Assembly: GCF_000499385.1 (NCBI RefSeq)
Contig: NW_013651681.1
Span: 1 to 10,000, forward strand
From: Eimeria necatrix
Taxonomy: Eukaryota; Apicomplexa; Conoidasida; Eucoccidiorida; Eimeriidae
Direction of reading: 5' to 3'
Length of the DNA: 10,000 bases
Made by a program: the position numbers and the translations under genes. Positions 1 through 7,020 of this stretch are shown here, in pieces (the first letter of the stretch is position 1; each line of letters begins with the position of its first letter). The notes under the pieces are model-generated. The model did no database searches and was not told where the DNA came from. It saw only the letters and a list, made by a program, of their open reading frames with translations.

Positions 1-16
1 CTGCGCGACACTACCC

Positions 17-51
17 AAACCCTAAACCCTAAACCCTAAACCCTAAACCCT
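17..51 (+). repeat. Telomere-like array (AAACCCT)5 in vapA intron 7
   Basis: Five perfect heptamers. In the transcript it reads TTTAGGG and starts six bases after the exon-7 donor GT. Confidence 0.97.
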
Positions 52-57
52 TCTCAC

Positions 58-114
58 TTGGGAAATGCAGGTCTTGCCGCACCCAAACGCTCCTGGGATG
101 GCGCATGTACCGCC
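58..114 (-). CDS. vapA: vapA exon 7 (Walker A)
   Basis: This 19-codon exon encodes [19 protein letters not shown], the P-loop that binds ATP phosphates. The acceptor is ttacttcag|GGC and the donor CAA|GTGAGA, both phase 0. Read-through would end at a TAG in the telomere-like array that begins at once in the next intron, so the donor is required. Confidence 0.94.
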
Positions 115-181
115 CTGAAGTAACACAGCAGCAGCAGCAGCAGCAGCAGCACATAGTATCACCATCACCATAACCACCACA

Positions 182-224
<43 letters not shown>

Positions 225-322
225 CCTGAACTGTGGGAAAAAGGCAGTCGAAGACTCTCTGGCCAGTGAGCAGCGGACAATATCCCCATCACAACCACCA
301 CCACCACAACCACCACCCCAAT

Positions 323-390
<68 letters not shown>

Positions 391-497
391 CCTGGACTGT
401 GGGAAAAAGGCAGTCCAGCACTCTCTGGCCAGTGAGCAGCGGACAATATCCCCACCACAACCACCACCACCACAACCACCACAACCACCACCCCAAT

Positions 498-556
<59 letters not shown>

Positions 557-738
557 CCTGGACTGTGGGAAAAAGGCAGTCCAGCACTCTTTGGCCAGTG
601 AGCAGCGGCGTGTTGCCTGCGAGCTTCTCGAAGGCCGGCCGCGGCTCTCTGACGGGCCACTCGTGGGCGAGGGAAAGCCCCACACTTTTTCCCTGAAACT
701 CCAGTTCCCCCACCAAGTCCCCCACGCTGAACTCCCCT

Positions 739-783
<45 letters not shown>

Positions 784-1103
784 CGGCGGCAGCAGCGGCG
801 GATTCCCCACGCAGAAAGCACGCGGACGCACCAAAAACCGCCGAAAACGCAGCAGCACGTGCAACAGCAGCAGCAGCAGCAGCAAGGTGAGTTGAAGTGC
901 AGCAACAGCAGCAGCAGCAGCAGCAAGGTGAGTTGAAGTGCAGCAACAGCAGCAGCAGCATCAGCAAGGTGAGTTGAAGTGCAGCAACAGCAGCAGCAGC
1001 AGCAGCAAGGTGAGCTGAAGTGCAGCAGCAGCAGCAGCAGCAGCAGCAAGGTGAGTTGAAGTGTAGCAGCAGCAGCAGCAGCAGCAGCAAGGTGAGCTGA
1101 AGT

Positions 1104-1136
<33 letters not shown>

Positions 1137-2896
1137 TGAGTTGAAGTGTAGCAGCAGCAGCAGCAGCAGCAGCAAGGTGAGTTGAAGTGCAGCAGCAGCA
1201 GCAGCAGCAGCAGCAGCGGGAGGGAGAGGAACTGCAGCAGCAGAAAGAAGCGAAAATAAGAGGAGACAAAGACAGAGAAATAAATAAAAAATAAATAAAA
1301 CGAATTGGACAGAAAACAGAGACACAAAGGATATTTAAAAGATTTAAAAAAGATTTAAAAAAGATTTAAAAAAGATTTACAAAAGAAATAAAAAAGAAAT
1401 CAAAAAGAAATGAAGAAATAACAAATGAATAAAAGAGAAATAAAAAGGAAATAAAAGAGAATAAAGCAGAAATAAAAACGAAATAAAAAGAAGTAAAAAA
1501 GAAATGAGAAAAATAAATAAGTAAATAAAAGATTTCAAAAATAAAATAAAGAGACGAAAGAGAGATTAGGGGGAGACAAAAAGGAGACAAAAAAGAAACA
1601 AAAAGAGACAAAAAGGAGATAAAAAAGATCAAAAAAAGATGAAAAAGAGGTTTTAAAAGAGATTTAAAAAGAGATTAAAAGGAGACCAAAAGGAGACAAA
1701 TGATGACGCAAATAGGGACACAAATGAGGATTAAAAAGGGACTAAAAAGGGGCAAAAAGAAGACAAAAAGAAACGAAAAAAAAACAAAAAAGGGACAAAA
1801 GGGAGCCAAAAAAGAGTCAAAAAGCTCCCGAAATAGCCCAAAAGACACAAATAAGGAGACAAATAAGGAGGAAAAAAAGAGACAAATAGGAGACAAATAA
1901 GAAGACAAAAAAGAGACAAATAAGGAGACAAAAGAGAGACAAAAGAGAGACAAAAAAGAGACAAAAAAGGAGACAAAAGAAACGGAAAAAGGAGAAAAAA
2001 AGAGAAAAAAAGAGCCAAAAGAGCGACGAAGAGGACTCGAAAACCAGCCGAAAAACCGCCGAAAAGGAGACAAAAAAGCCCCAAAAAAGGAGACAAAAAA
2101 GCCCCAAAAAAGGAGACAAAAAGGAGACAAAAAAACGCAAAAAAAGATGAAAAAGGAGACAAAAAGGAGACAAAAAAAGAAAAAAAAAGAAGAAAAAAGA
2201 AAGAAAAAAGAAGCCAAACTTGCCTTCTGGCGCTATGTAGGTGAGCCGGCCCTGCTTTTTGGGGGGGACTAAAATGCGGTGGTTTTTAAAAAGGTTGTTT
2301 TCAAACACTGTCCCCAACACGTCTCCCCCTGCAACGCAAACCCTAAACCCTAAACCCTAAACCCTAAACCCTAAACCCTAAACCCTAAACCCTAAACCCT
2401 TGATGAAGGACAAAAAGGAGCCAAAAAAAGGGCAAATAACGACCCAAAAGCGATCCCAAACCCCCCAAAACACAAAAACCCCAAATCGATCCCCAATCGA
2501 TCCCAAGACGATCCCCAACGATCCCCGACGATCCCACACGATCCCCAACGATCCCACACGATCCCAAACGATCCCCGAGGATCCCCGACGATCCCAGACG
2601 ATCCCCGAGGACCCCAGACGATCCCCGAGGACCCCAGACGATCCCCGACGATCCCCGAGACCCCAGTCGCTCCCAATCGATCCCAGTCGATCCCAGACGA
2701 TCCCAGACGATCCCAGTGGATCCCACCCGTGAGGATGTCTCCGACTTGGATTGCGGGGGCGGGGACGAAGTGCCACTTCTTGTCGGGGTCGAGGGCCGCG
2801 GCTTCGCAGCCTTTGGAGATGAAGACGGAGCCCGAGGCCGCAGCAATCCGCTCCAGCGGCCGCTGAATCCCGTCAAATATCCCGTCCAGCAGCCCT

Positions 2897-2935
<39 letters not shown>

Positions 2936-3144
2936 TGCTGCAGCAGCAGCAGCGAGGCGCTGCAGCAGCAGCAGCGAGGCGCTGCGGCAGCAGCAGCAGC
3001 AAGGCGCTGCAGCAGCAGCAGCAGCAAGGCGCTGCAGCAGCAGCAGCGGCGGGAGCGGCAGGCGGCGAAACGGACGAGCAGCAGCAGCAGCAGAGGAAAC
3101 AGCAGCAGCGGCAGAGGCAGCAGCAGCTTTTGACGAGGAGCGCC

Positions 3145-3187
<43 letters not shown>

Positions 3188-3610
3188 CAAAAGCAGCGCG
3201 ACGCGCGAGTTCTGTGCTACGTTAAACAGCCGCAGGGTTTAGGGTTTAGGGTTTAGGGTTTGAGTCGCGGGTGAACAGAATCCGCTCATATGAATTCGTC
3301 CACGCTGAAACCCTAAACCCTAAACCCTAAACCCTAAACCCTAAACCCTAAACCCTGGGGATCCCGCGGGGCGGCGGAACACTCGAAAAAAACAAAAGGT
3401 GAAAAAAGACAAAAAGACAAAAGACAAAAATAAAGATAAAAAGCAAAAAAGAGAAAATAGAAAAAACAAAAATAAAAAGAGACAAAAAATAAAAACAAAA
3501 TAAAAAATAAAAAATAAAAAGGAGACAAAAGAGAGAACGCACCTGGGCCCAGGGTTACGCAAAGAGGATGCCCAGTCTTCACCACAGGGTCTCCCACAGA
3601 TAAACCCGCT

Positions 3611-3641
<31 letters not shown>

Positions 3642-3773
3642 AATGAGCAGCAGCAGCAGCAAAATGAGCAGCAGCAGCAGCAGCAGCCCCACACCACAGC
3701 CTCGAGCGTCACCAGCGCAGCTGCACCACCGCAGCCGCAACACCCGCCTCTGCAGCGGCAGCAGCACCTGCCT

Positions 3774-3813
<40 letters not shown>

Positions 3814-4140
3814 TGCCGTAGCAGCAGCAGCGCCCGCCCCAGCAGCAGCGGCAAGCGCAGCAGACGCCTCAGCAGCAACAGCAGCACCCGCCTCAGCAGC
3901 AGCAGCAACAGCGCCCGCCTCAGCAGCAGCAGCAGCGCCCGCCTCAGCAGCACCTGCAGCAGCAGCAGCAGCAGCAGCAACTGCAGCAGCAGCAGCAGCA
4001 GCAGCAAACCTGTCTCCTCGTAGACCTGGATGTAGGCGTTGTCTCCTTCGAGGCGAATAATTTCGCCCACGAGCCGCAGCCAACCCACGCGGACCAGTTC
4101 GTACATTTTGGTGCCGCTCATTTGCTCAGCAACCACCACT

Positions 4141-4179
<39 letters not shown>

Positions 4180-4301
4180 GTGCAGCAGCAGCAGCAGCGG
4201 CGGCAGCGGCGGCAGTGGGAGTGGCGGCAGCGGCAGCAGCAGCGGAGGAGGAGAGCGAGCGCGGCAGGGGGGCGGCCGCAGCAGTGAAGACGTGCGGAGC
4301 C

Positions 4302-4349
<48 letters not shown>

Positions 4350-4597
4350 GCTGGAGGTGGGACTCTGGGGTGCTGCAGCTGCGGCTGCTGGGAACAGCAG
4401 CATCACCTGCTACCTCGCCGCCACAGGAACCGAACCAGCAGCAGCAGGAGCAGCAGCAACAGCAGCAGCAACAGCAGCAGCAACAGCAGCAGCAGCAGCA
4501 GCAACTTACGGGGCCCTGCAACCTTGAAGACGACCCCAACGCCAGTGTTATCCTCTCCGAAGAGAGTGGCGCTGTCTTTCTCTGCAGGAGGCGCCAT
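58..4597 (-). CDS. vapA: V-type H+-ATPase catalytic subunit A, N-terminal 264 codons in seven exons (3' end off window)
   Basis: This is the ATP-hydrolysing A subunit of the V1 sector, which powers proton pumping into acidic organelles (VMA1/ATP6V1A family). Exons on the minus strand are 4597-4510, 4138-4010, 3608-3543, 2894-2727, 2328-2224, 736-558 and 114-58. Together they make 792 bp, or 264 codons, with no stop. Introns 1-5 are phase 1 and intron 6 is phase 0. Recognisable segments in order are MYELVRVG and GEIIRLEGD (exon 2), VGDPVVKTG (exon 3), IFDGIQRPL (exon 4), TYIAPEG across exons 5/6, [17 protein letters not shown] (exon 6) and the Walker A motif GAFGCGKT at residues 253-260 (exon 7), including the family's redox-sensitive Cys (257). 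Aligned with remembered animal homologues, spacing is nearly gap-free. The remaining roughly 350 residues lie left of base 1. The exons contain none of the long triplet tracts that fill the introns. Joins are inferred without RNA data, but identity is very secure. Confidence 0.95.
126..554 (+). repeat. Exon-derived 166-bp tandem duplication with CAG tracts (vapA intron 6)
   Basis: Copies of a 54-bp segment lie at 223-276, 389-442 and 555-608. The last is the real end of exon 6, with donor. The starts are exactly 166 bp apart. Between them are a CAC/CAA-rich stretch (Pro/His/Asn if translated) and CAG tracts at 126-149 (8 units), 184-222 (13), 323-388 (22) and 498-554 (19). The copy at 389 differs from the exon at one base and the copy at 223 at about five. 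Since 166 is not a multiple of three, the copies fall in different frames, so this is a DNA-level duplication in an intron and not a protein repeat. Confidence 0.93.
558..736 (-). CDS. vapA: vapA exon 6
   Basis: It encodes [16 protein letters not shown], the family tryptophan block [20 protein letters not shown], then [16 protein letters not shown], which immediately precedes the nucleotide-binding P-loop in all A subunits. The acceptor is the CAG ending a CTG run at 740-781. The donor is GTC CAG|GTCCTG, phase 0. The terminal 51 coding bases plus donor recur twice in the following intron. Confidence 0.94.
740..781 (+). repeat. (CAG)14 tract abutting the exon 6 acceptor
   Basis: Fourteen perfect CAG units, read as CUG in the vapA transcript. 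The acceptor of exon 6 is the CAG that closes the run on the minus strand. Confidence 0.95.
862..1216 (+). repeat. 41-bp minisatellite, eight copies, with CAG cores (vapA intron 5)
   Basis: The core AAGGTGAGYTGAAGTG recurs at 884, 925, 966, 1007, 1048, 1089, 1133 and 1174. The period is 41 bp, with one interval of 44 from an extra triplet. Each core is followed by a CAG run, in the first copies CAGCAA(CAG)n. A period of 41 cycles through all frames, which explains the long minus-strand open frames with Leu, Cys and Ala runs. It is not coding. Confidence 0.95.
1235..2215 (+). repeat. Purine-rich, A-rich low-complexity tract (vapA intron 5)
   Basis: About 980 bp almost devoid of T and C on the plus strand. 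It has three parts: [14 protein letters not shown] units near 1330-1380, [12 protein letters not shown] sequence to about 1560, and then many AGGAGACAAAAA variants to about 2180. The vapA transcript would read it as pyrimidine-rich. Open frames here (Phe/Leu/Ser-rich on minus, Lys-rich on plus) are composition artefacts. Confidence 0.9.
2218..2223 (-). other. GC-type 5' splice site of vapA intron 5
   Basis: The minus strand reads CAGAAG|GCAAGT, matching the AG|GCAAGT consensus of GC-AG introns. It is the only donor found here that keeps the phase needed to join TYIAPE-G to EFSVGDLV. Confidence 0.75.
2224..2328 (-). CDS. vapA: vapA exon 5
   Basis: It encodes [20 protein letters not shown] and [14 protein letters not shown], aligning with GD.YG.V.EN.L..H.I..PP...G..TYIAP of the family. 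The acceptor is the TTTGCGTTGCAG that directly follows nine TTTAGGG repeats. The only frame-compatible donor is GAA G|GCAAGT, a GC donor. The split Gly restores [12 protein letters not shown]. Confidence 0.9.
2338..2400 (+). repeat. Telomere-like array (AAACCCT)9 in vapA intron 4
   Basis: Nine perfect heptamers, TTTAGGG in the transcript. The array ends nine bases before exon 5, separated only by the acceptor sequence GCGTTGCAG. Confidence 0.97.
2487..2726 (+). repeat. 10-bp GATCCC minisatellite (vapA intron 4)
   Basis: About 24 units with consensus GATCCC(C/A)(G/A)AC hold an almost unbroken 10-bp period up to the exon 4 donor. It ends on the donor itself (GTGGGATC on minus). Because 10 is not a multiple of three, the minus strand reads a 10-residue periodic peptide in three frames. 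This is not a gene. Confidence 0.93.
2727..2894 (-). CDS. vapA: vapA exon 4
   Basis: It encodes [17 protein letters not shown], then [20 protein letters not shown] and [15 protein letters not shown]. This matches the family's IFDGIQRPL...I..S...FI.RG...ALD...W.F.P...VG..ITGG stretch, the start of the A-subunit-specific non-homologous region. The acceptor is the CAG closing a CTG run. The donor is ACG G|GTGGGA, which opens directly into the 10-bp GATCCC minisatellite. Confidence 0.93.
2898..3181 (+). repeat. CAG tracts and 22-25-bp minisatellite (vapA intron 3)
   Basis: A (CAG)11 run at 2898-2930 abuts the exon 4 acceptor. RAGGYGCTG cores follow at 2932, 2954, 2976, 3001 and 3026, each trailed by CAG units. 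Interrupted CAG follows, then (CAG)12 at 3146-3181. No coding similarity was seen. Confidence 0.9.
3234..3261 (+). repeat. Telomere-like array (AGGGTTT)4 in vapA intron 3
   Basis: Four perfect heptamers in G-rich orientation on the plus strand, opposite to the array 46 bp to the right. Confidence 0.96.
3308..3356 (+). repeat. Telomere-like array (AAACCCT)7 in vapA intron 3
   Basis: Seven perfect heptamers in C-rich orientation on the plus strand. It is followed by an A-rich stretch (about 3383-3535) with no recognised gene, reaching to the exon 3 donor. Confidence 0.97.
3543..3608 (-). CDS. vapA: vapA exon 3
   Basis: This short 66-bp exon encodes [15 protein letters not shown] and CVTLGP, matching the family block SGL.VGDPV..TG.PL...LGPG. 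The acceptor is ctgcag|CG at the end of a CTG run and the donor is CCA G|GTGCGT. Phase is 1 at both ends. The split Gly with exon 4 restores [17 protein letters not shown]. Confidence 0.93.
3612..4005 (+). repeat. CAG tracts with degenerate CRCCYGCCTCAGCAG units (vapA intron 2)
   Basis: The run at 3612-3638 has 9 units and abuts the exon 3 acceptor. (CAG)12 lies at 3774-3809. Imperfect units of the form CRCCYGCCTCAGCAG lie between and after. The poly-Ser/Ala/Leu frames are artefacts. Confidence 0.88.
4010..4138 (-). CDS. vapA: vapA exon 2
   Basis: It encodes [28 protein letters not shown] and IQVYEET, which are hallmark blocks of the A-subunit N-terminal beta-barrel. The acceptor is the CAG that ends a CTG run (ctgcag|TG GTG). 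The donor is ACA G|GTTTGC, followed at once by CTG repeats. Phase is 1 at both ends, and the split codon with exon 3 gives Ala ([12 protein letters not shown]). Confidence 0.93.
4142..4503 (+). repeat. CAG/CAA tracts filling vapA intron 1
   Basis: (CAG)12 at 4142-4177 abuts the exon 2 acceptor. (CAG)15 lies at 4303-4347. A CAG tract broken by CAA and GAG lies at 4437-4503, next to the exon 1 donor. Confidence 0.93.
4510..4597 (-). CDS. vapA: vapA exon 1 (start codon)
   Basis: It encodes residues 1-29 plus one base, beginning [16 protein letters not shown] and ending GVVFKVAGP, the family's FGYV..VSGP region. The ATG at 4597-4595 sits in the context TTCAAAATGG, close to the CAAAATGG start context known in Toxoplasma. 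Upstream, the frame soon hits TAA in a telomere-like array. The exon ends CCC C|GTAAGT, a canonical donor. Joined to exon 2, the split codon gives Leu (AGP-L-VVAEQM). Confidence 0.88.
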
Positions 4598-4606
4598 TTT
4601 GAAAGT

Positions 4607-4641
4607 AGGGTTTAGGGTTTAGGGTTTAGGGTTTAGGGTTT
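4607..4641 (+). repeat. Telomere-like array (AGGGTTT)5 just upstream of the vapA start codon
   Basis: Five perfect heptamers whose left end is nine bases from the vapA ATG. It reads CCCTAAA in the sense of that gene, so it would lie in the 5' UTR or at the promoter. Confidence 0.96.
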
Positions 4642-4801
4642 GGGGCCGCTGGGGGTTGCGGCTCACACACCGCCGCTCCTGCTGCTCCTGCTGCTGCTGC
4701 TCCTGCTGCTGCTGCTGCTGCGGCGGCGCCGTCGCTCCAGCTGCGACAGCAGCAGCAAAACATGAAGAAAGGAAAGAAAAAGAAAAGGGACTTCTGCTGG
4801 T

Positions 4802-4813
4802 GTGTACGTACAC
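4802..4813. promoter_or_regulatory. Palindrome GTGTACGTACAC, copy 1
   Basis: A perfect 12-bp palindrome about 200 bp upstream of the vapA start codon. It matches the cores of the copies at 8024 and 8716. A function as a protein-binding site is a guess. Confidence 0.45.
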
Positions 4814-5005
4814 CCGGCAAACACCGCAGAGAACCAGCAAGCGAGATGTGCTGCTGCTGCTGCTGCGGCTGCTGCTGCTGCTGCTGCTGCTGCTGGGAAC
4901 TCCCAAGCAGTAAGTTTAGCCCGCAATTATAGAACAACAACAAAAAGAGGCAAACCCGAGAGCTCGAAGAACGGCCCCAGAAGGAACGGGCAGCGGAGCA
5001 GCATG

Positions 5006-5056
5006 CAGCAGCAGCAGCAGCAGCAGCAGCAGCTGCTGCTGCTGCTGCTGCTGCTG
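5006..5056. repeat. (CAG)9(CTG)8 inverted tract
   Basis: CAG units run directly into CTG units with no spacer, giving a perfect 48-bp palindrome at 5009-5056. Confidence 0.95.
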
Positions 5057-5174
5057 GCGCTGAAGCGCAGGTCGGCGGCGCCAGAGCGGCGGCACTCAGC
5101 CGCAGTTGCTGCCTAACCCTGAAGAGTTTGCTGCTGCAGCAGGCGCTTCACAACCCTAATAAACAAGTTGTATC

Positions 5175-5218
5175 TAGGTTTAGGGTTTAGGGTTTAGGGT
5201 GTAGGCTAGGGTTTAGGC
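5175..5218 (+). repeat. Degenerate telomere-like repeats (TTTAGGG type)
   Basis: Three near-perfect heptamers followed by diverged ones (GGTGTAGGCTAGGG), with another fragment, TTAGGGTTT, near 5229. This is the only decayed array of the set. Confidence 0.85.
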
Positions 5219-5894
5219 GGCTGCCGCATTAGGGTTTCCGGGGCGTTGGTGCTTGTGCTCTGCGGTGTACAGACAGCTCAGGCGCGCAATCGGTCGTCTT
5301 CCTTTTTTTAATTTGTTTATTTCTCTTTGGTTTGCTGCTGCTGCTCCCGCTGCTGCTGCAGCAGCACCAGCTCCTGCTGCCAGGGCTCTAGAAGCAGCAG
5401 CAGCAGCAGCAGCAGCGAACAGCAGCAGCTGCCACCCAAGCTGAGCTGCCGCCTCTCCTTTGTACATGTAAATTCTGCCGCCTTTGAATCTGCAGCAGAG
5501 GGCCCTGCTGCAGCAGCTGGCCTGTTATTGCTGCTGCTGCAGCAGGAGGAGCTGCTGCCGCTGCTGCGCTGCTGCTGCTCCTGCAGCAGCAGCACACTTC
5601 GCCCATGGTGGAGGCGCTGTGCCCCCCATAAGGAAGCTGGCTTTAGCAGGAGAAGCAGACGCAGCTGAATCAAGAGGAGTCGCAGCAACGACAGCAGCAG
5701 CAGCAGCAGCAGCAGCCGCAGCAGCCGCAGCAGCAGCAGCAGCAGCCGTAGCAGCAGCAGCAGTTCGTTTGTCTTCTTCTGAAAACAGCAGCCGCTGCTG
5801 CAACGTCTAGCTCAAGCTGCGACCACAGCAAGCAGCAGCAGCAGCAGCGGCAGCAGCAGCAGCAGCAGCTCGTGTTGCCTCCTTTGCCGCCGCA

Positions 5895-5918
5895 ATGGAG
5901 GCGTCGTCCGCACCGTGT

Positions 5919-5949
<31 letters not shown>

Positions 5950-6106
5950 GAGCAGCAGCAGCAGCCCCGCCCCCAGCAGCAGCAGCAGCAGCAGCAGCGC
6001 CTCGAGGGCCTAGCCGTGGCGGCGCGGAGGTAGATGTGTTGACTGTGCACAATGTTATGGCCTATGGGCAAATTGACTCCACCATAGACCTTGCTGCTGC
6101 TGCTCG
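5895..6106 (+). CDS. TBP-family gene exon 1
   Basis: It holds the start codon (GCCGCCGCAATGGAG), poly-Ala and Pro runs, then the first strand and helix of repeat 1 (VDVLTVHNVMAYGQIDSTID). It ends GCT CG|GTGGGC. The split Arg joins to VLGNSVFCP, giving the same spacing as LDLKTIALRARNAEYNP in animal TBP. Confidence 0.8.
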
Positions 6107-6111
6107 GTGGG

Positions 6112-6164
<53 letters not shown>

Positions 6165-6261
6165 GTGTAGATTGTAGGTACACCTCAGCCGGTTCTAGCG
6201 GCGGACGCCGAATCGCTAGTTGCTGCTGTCGGCTGGAGTTTAGGCGCAGCAGCACGAAACG

Positions 6262-6315
<54 letters not shown>

Positions 6316-6433
6316 TTGTGTCTGTGCATGCAGAGTGCTGGGCAATTCTGTTTTCTGCCCGCGGGAGTTTCATTCAGTGCGAGTTGATGTCCGCTGTGGG
6401 GCCAATGGAGTTGCTTCGCTAAATATATTCAGG

Positions 6434-6478
<45 letters not shown>

Positions 6479-6596
6479 CTGTGCTGCGGCTGGACGACGG
6501 CGGCAGCAGCAGCTGCAGCTGTGCCTCTCCGTGGTGCTGCTGCCGCTGTTTGTCGGGGCTCGTGCCCCGCGCCTCGCCCCCTGCGCGCTGGCCGCA

Positions 6597-6646
<50 letters not shown>

Positions 6647-6935
6647 AGCAACGGGAAGGTGATGGGGACTGGGGCGAACACGGTGCTGGCGCTGCGGGTG
6701 GCCATGCTGAAGGTGCTGCGGCGGCTCATTCAGCAGCAGCTGGTGCCAGCAGCAGCAAAGCTGCAGCAGTTCCGAGTGGGCAATTTGCTGGCTTCTTACG
6801 CGCTGCCTTCGCGGCTGCAGCTGCAGCAGCTTGCTGCTGCTGCTGCTGCTCACAACCTGCAGCTCGACATGGACCCCGAGCGCTTCCCCGGAGCCCGCAT
6901 CAAAGTCCCCATTCAAGCAGCAGCTGCCAAGCAGG

Positions 6936-6968
<33 letters not shown>

Positions 6969-6980
6969 AATGCTGCTGCA

Positions 6981-7020
<40 letters not shown>

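Larger units (their letters stand above)
4642..5894. other. Intergenic region between divergent vapA and TBP-family gene
   Basis: No gene is recognised in these 1.25 kb. They hold CTG-rich sequence (about 4678-4720 and 4850-4895), a purine-rich stretch (4755-4790), the GTGTACGTACAC palindrome at 4802, a (CAG)9(CTG)8 palindrome (5006-5056), degenerate telomere-like repeats (5175-5218), a pyrimidine-rich stretch ending in CTGCAG (about 5290-5362) that could be an acceptor for an untranslated exon, and mixed CAG/CTG to 5870. Promoters of both flanking genes should lie here, but no core promoter element could be identified. Confidence 0.7.

Noticed and set aside
17..51. A true chromosome end at the left edge
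   Set aside because: The array has only five units, lies inside a gene, and is one of eight or more internal arrays in both orientations.
223..442. Copies of the exon 6 end as genuine alternative exons
   Set aside because: They lack the upstream part of the exon, and using their donors shifts the frame, so they are treated as intronic duplicates.
233..890. Plus-strand poly-Gln/Ala frames beginning MGKRQS
   Set aside because: They are antisense to vapA exon 6 and its duplicates, and the repeat copies fall in different frames because the unit is 166 bp.
862..1216. CRISPR-like array of regularly spaced repeats
   Set aside because: The spacers are themselves CAG repeats and near-identical, and the setting is a eukaryotic intron; it is a minisatellite.
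165..1325. Long minus-strand open frame rich in Leu, Ala and Cys
   Set aside because: It runs through CTG tracts and the 41-bp minisatellite, which stay open in all three frames. Only 558-736 within it is real coding sequence.
1366..2320. Phe/Leu/Ser-rich minus-strand frames resembling membrane proteins
   Set aside because: They are translation of a purine-biased simple-sequence tract with no conserved motif. Only 2224-2328 is coding.
2378..3027. Minus-strand frames with [11 protein letters not shown] repeats as a repeat protein
   Set aside because: The 10-bp repeat is read in every frame and lies between two firmly placed vapA exons.
4802..5116. Plus-strand frame beginning MYVHPANTAENQQ
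   Set aside because: It starts inside the GTGTACGTACAC palindrome and is mostly poly-Ala from CTG repeats, with no family match.
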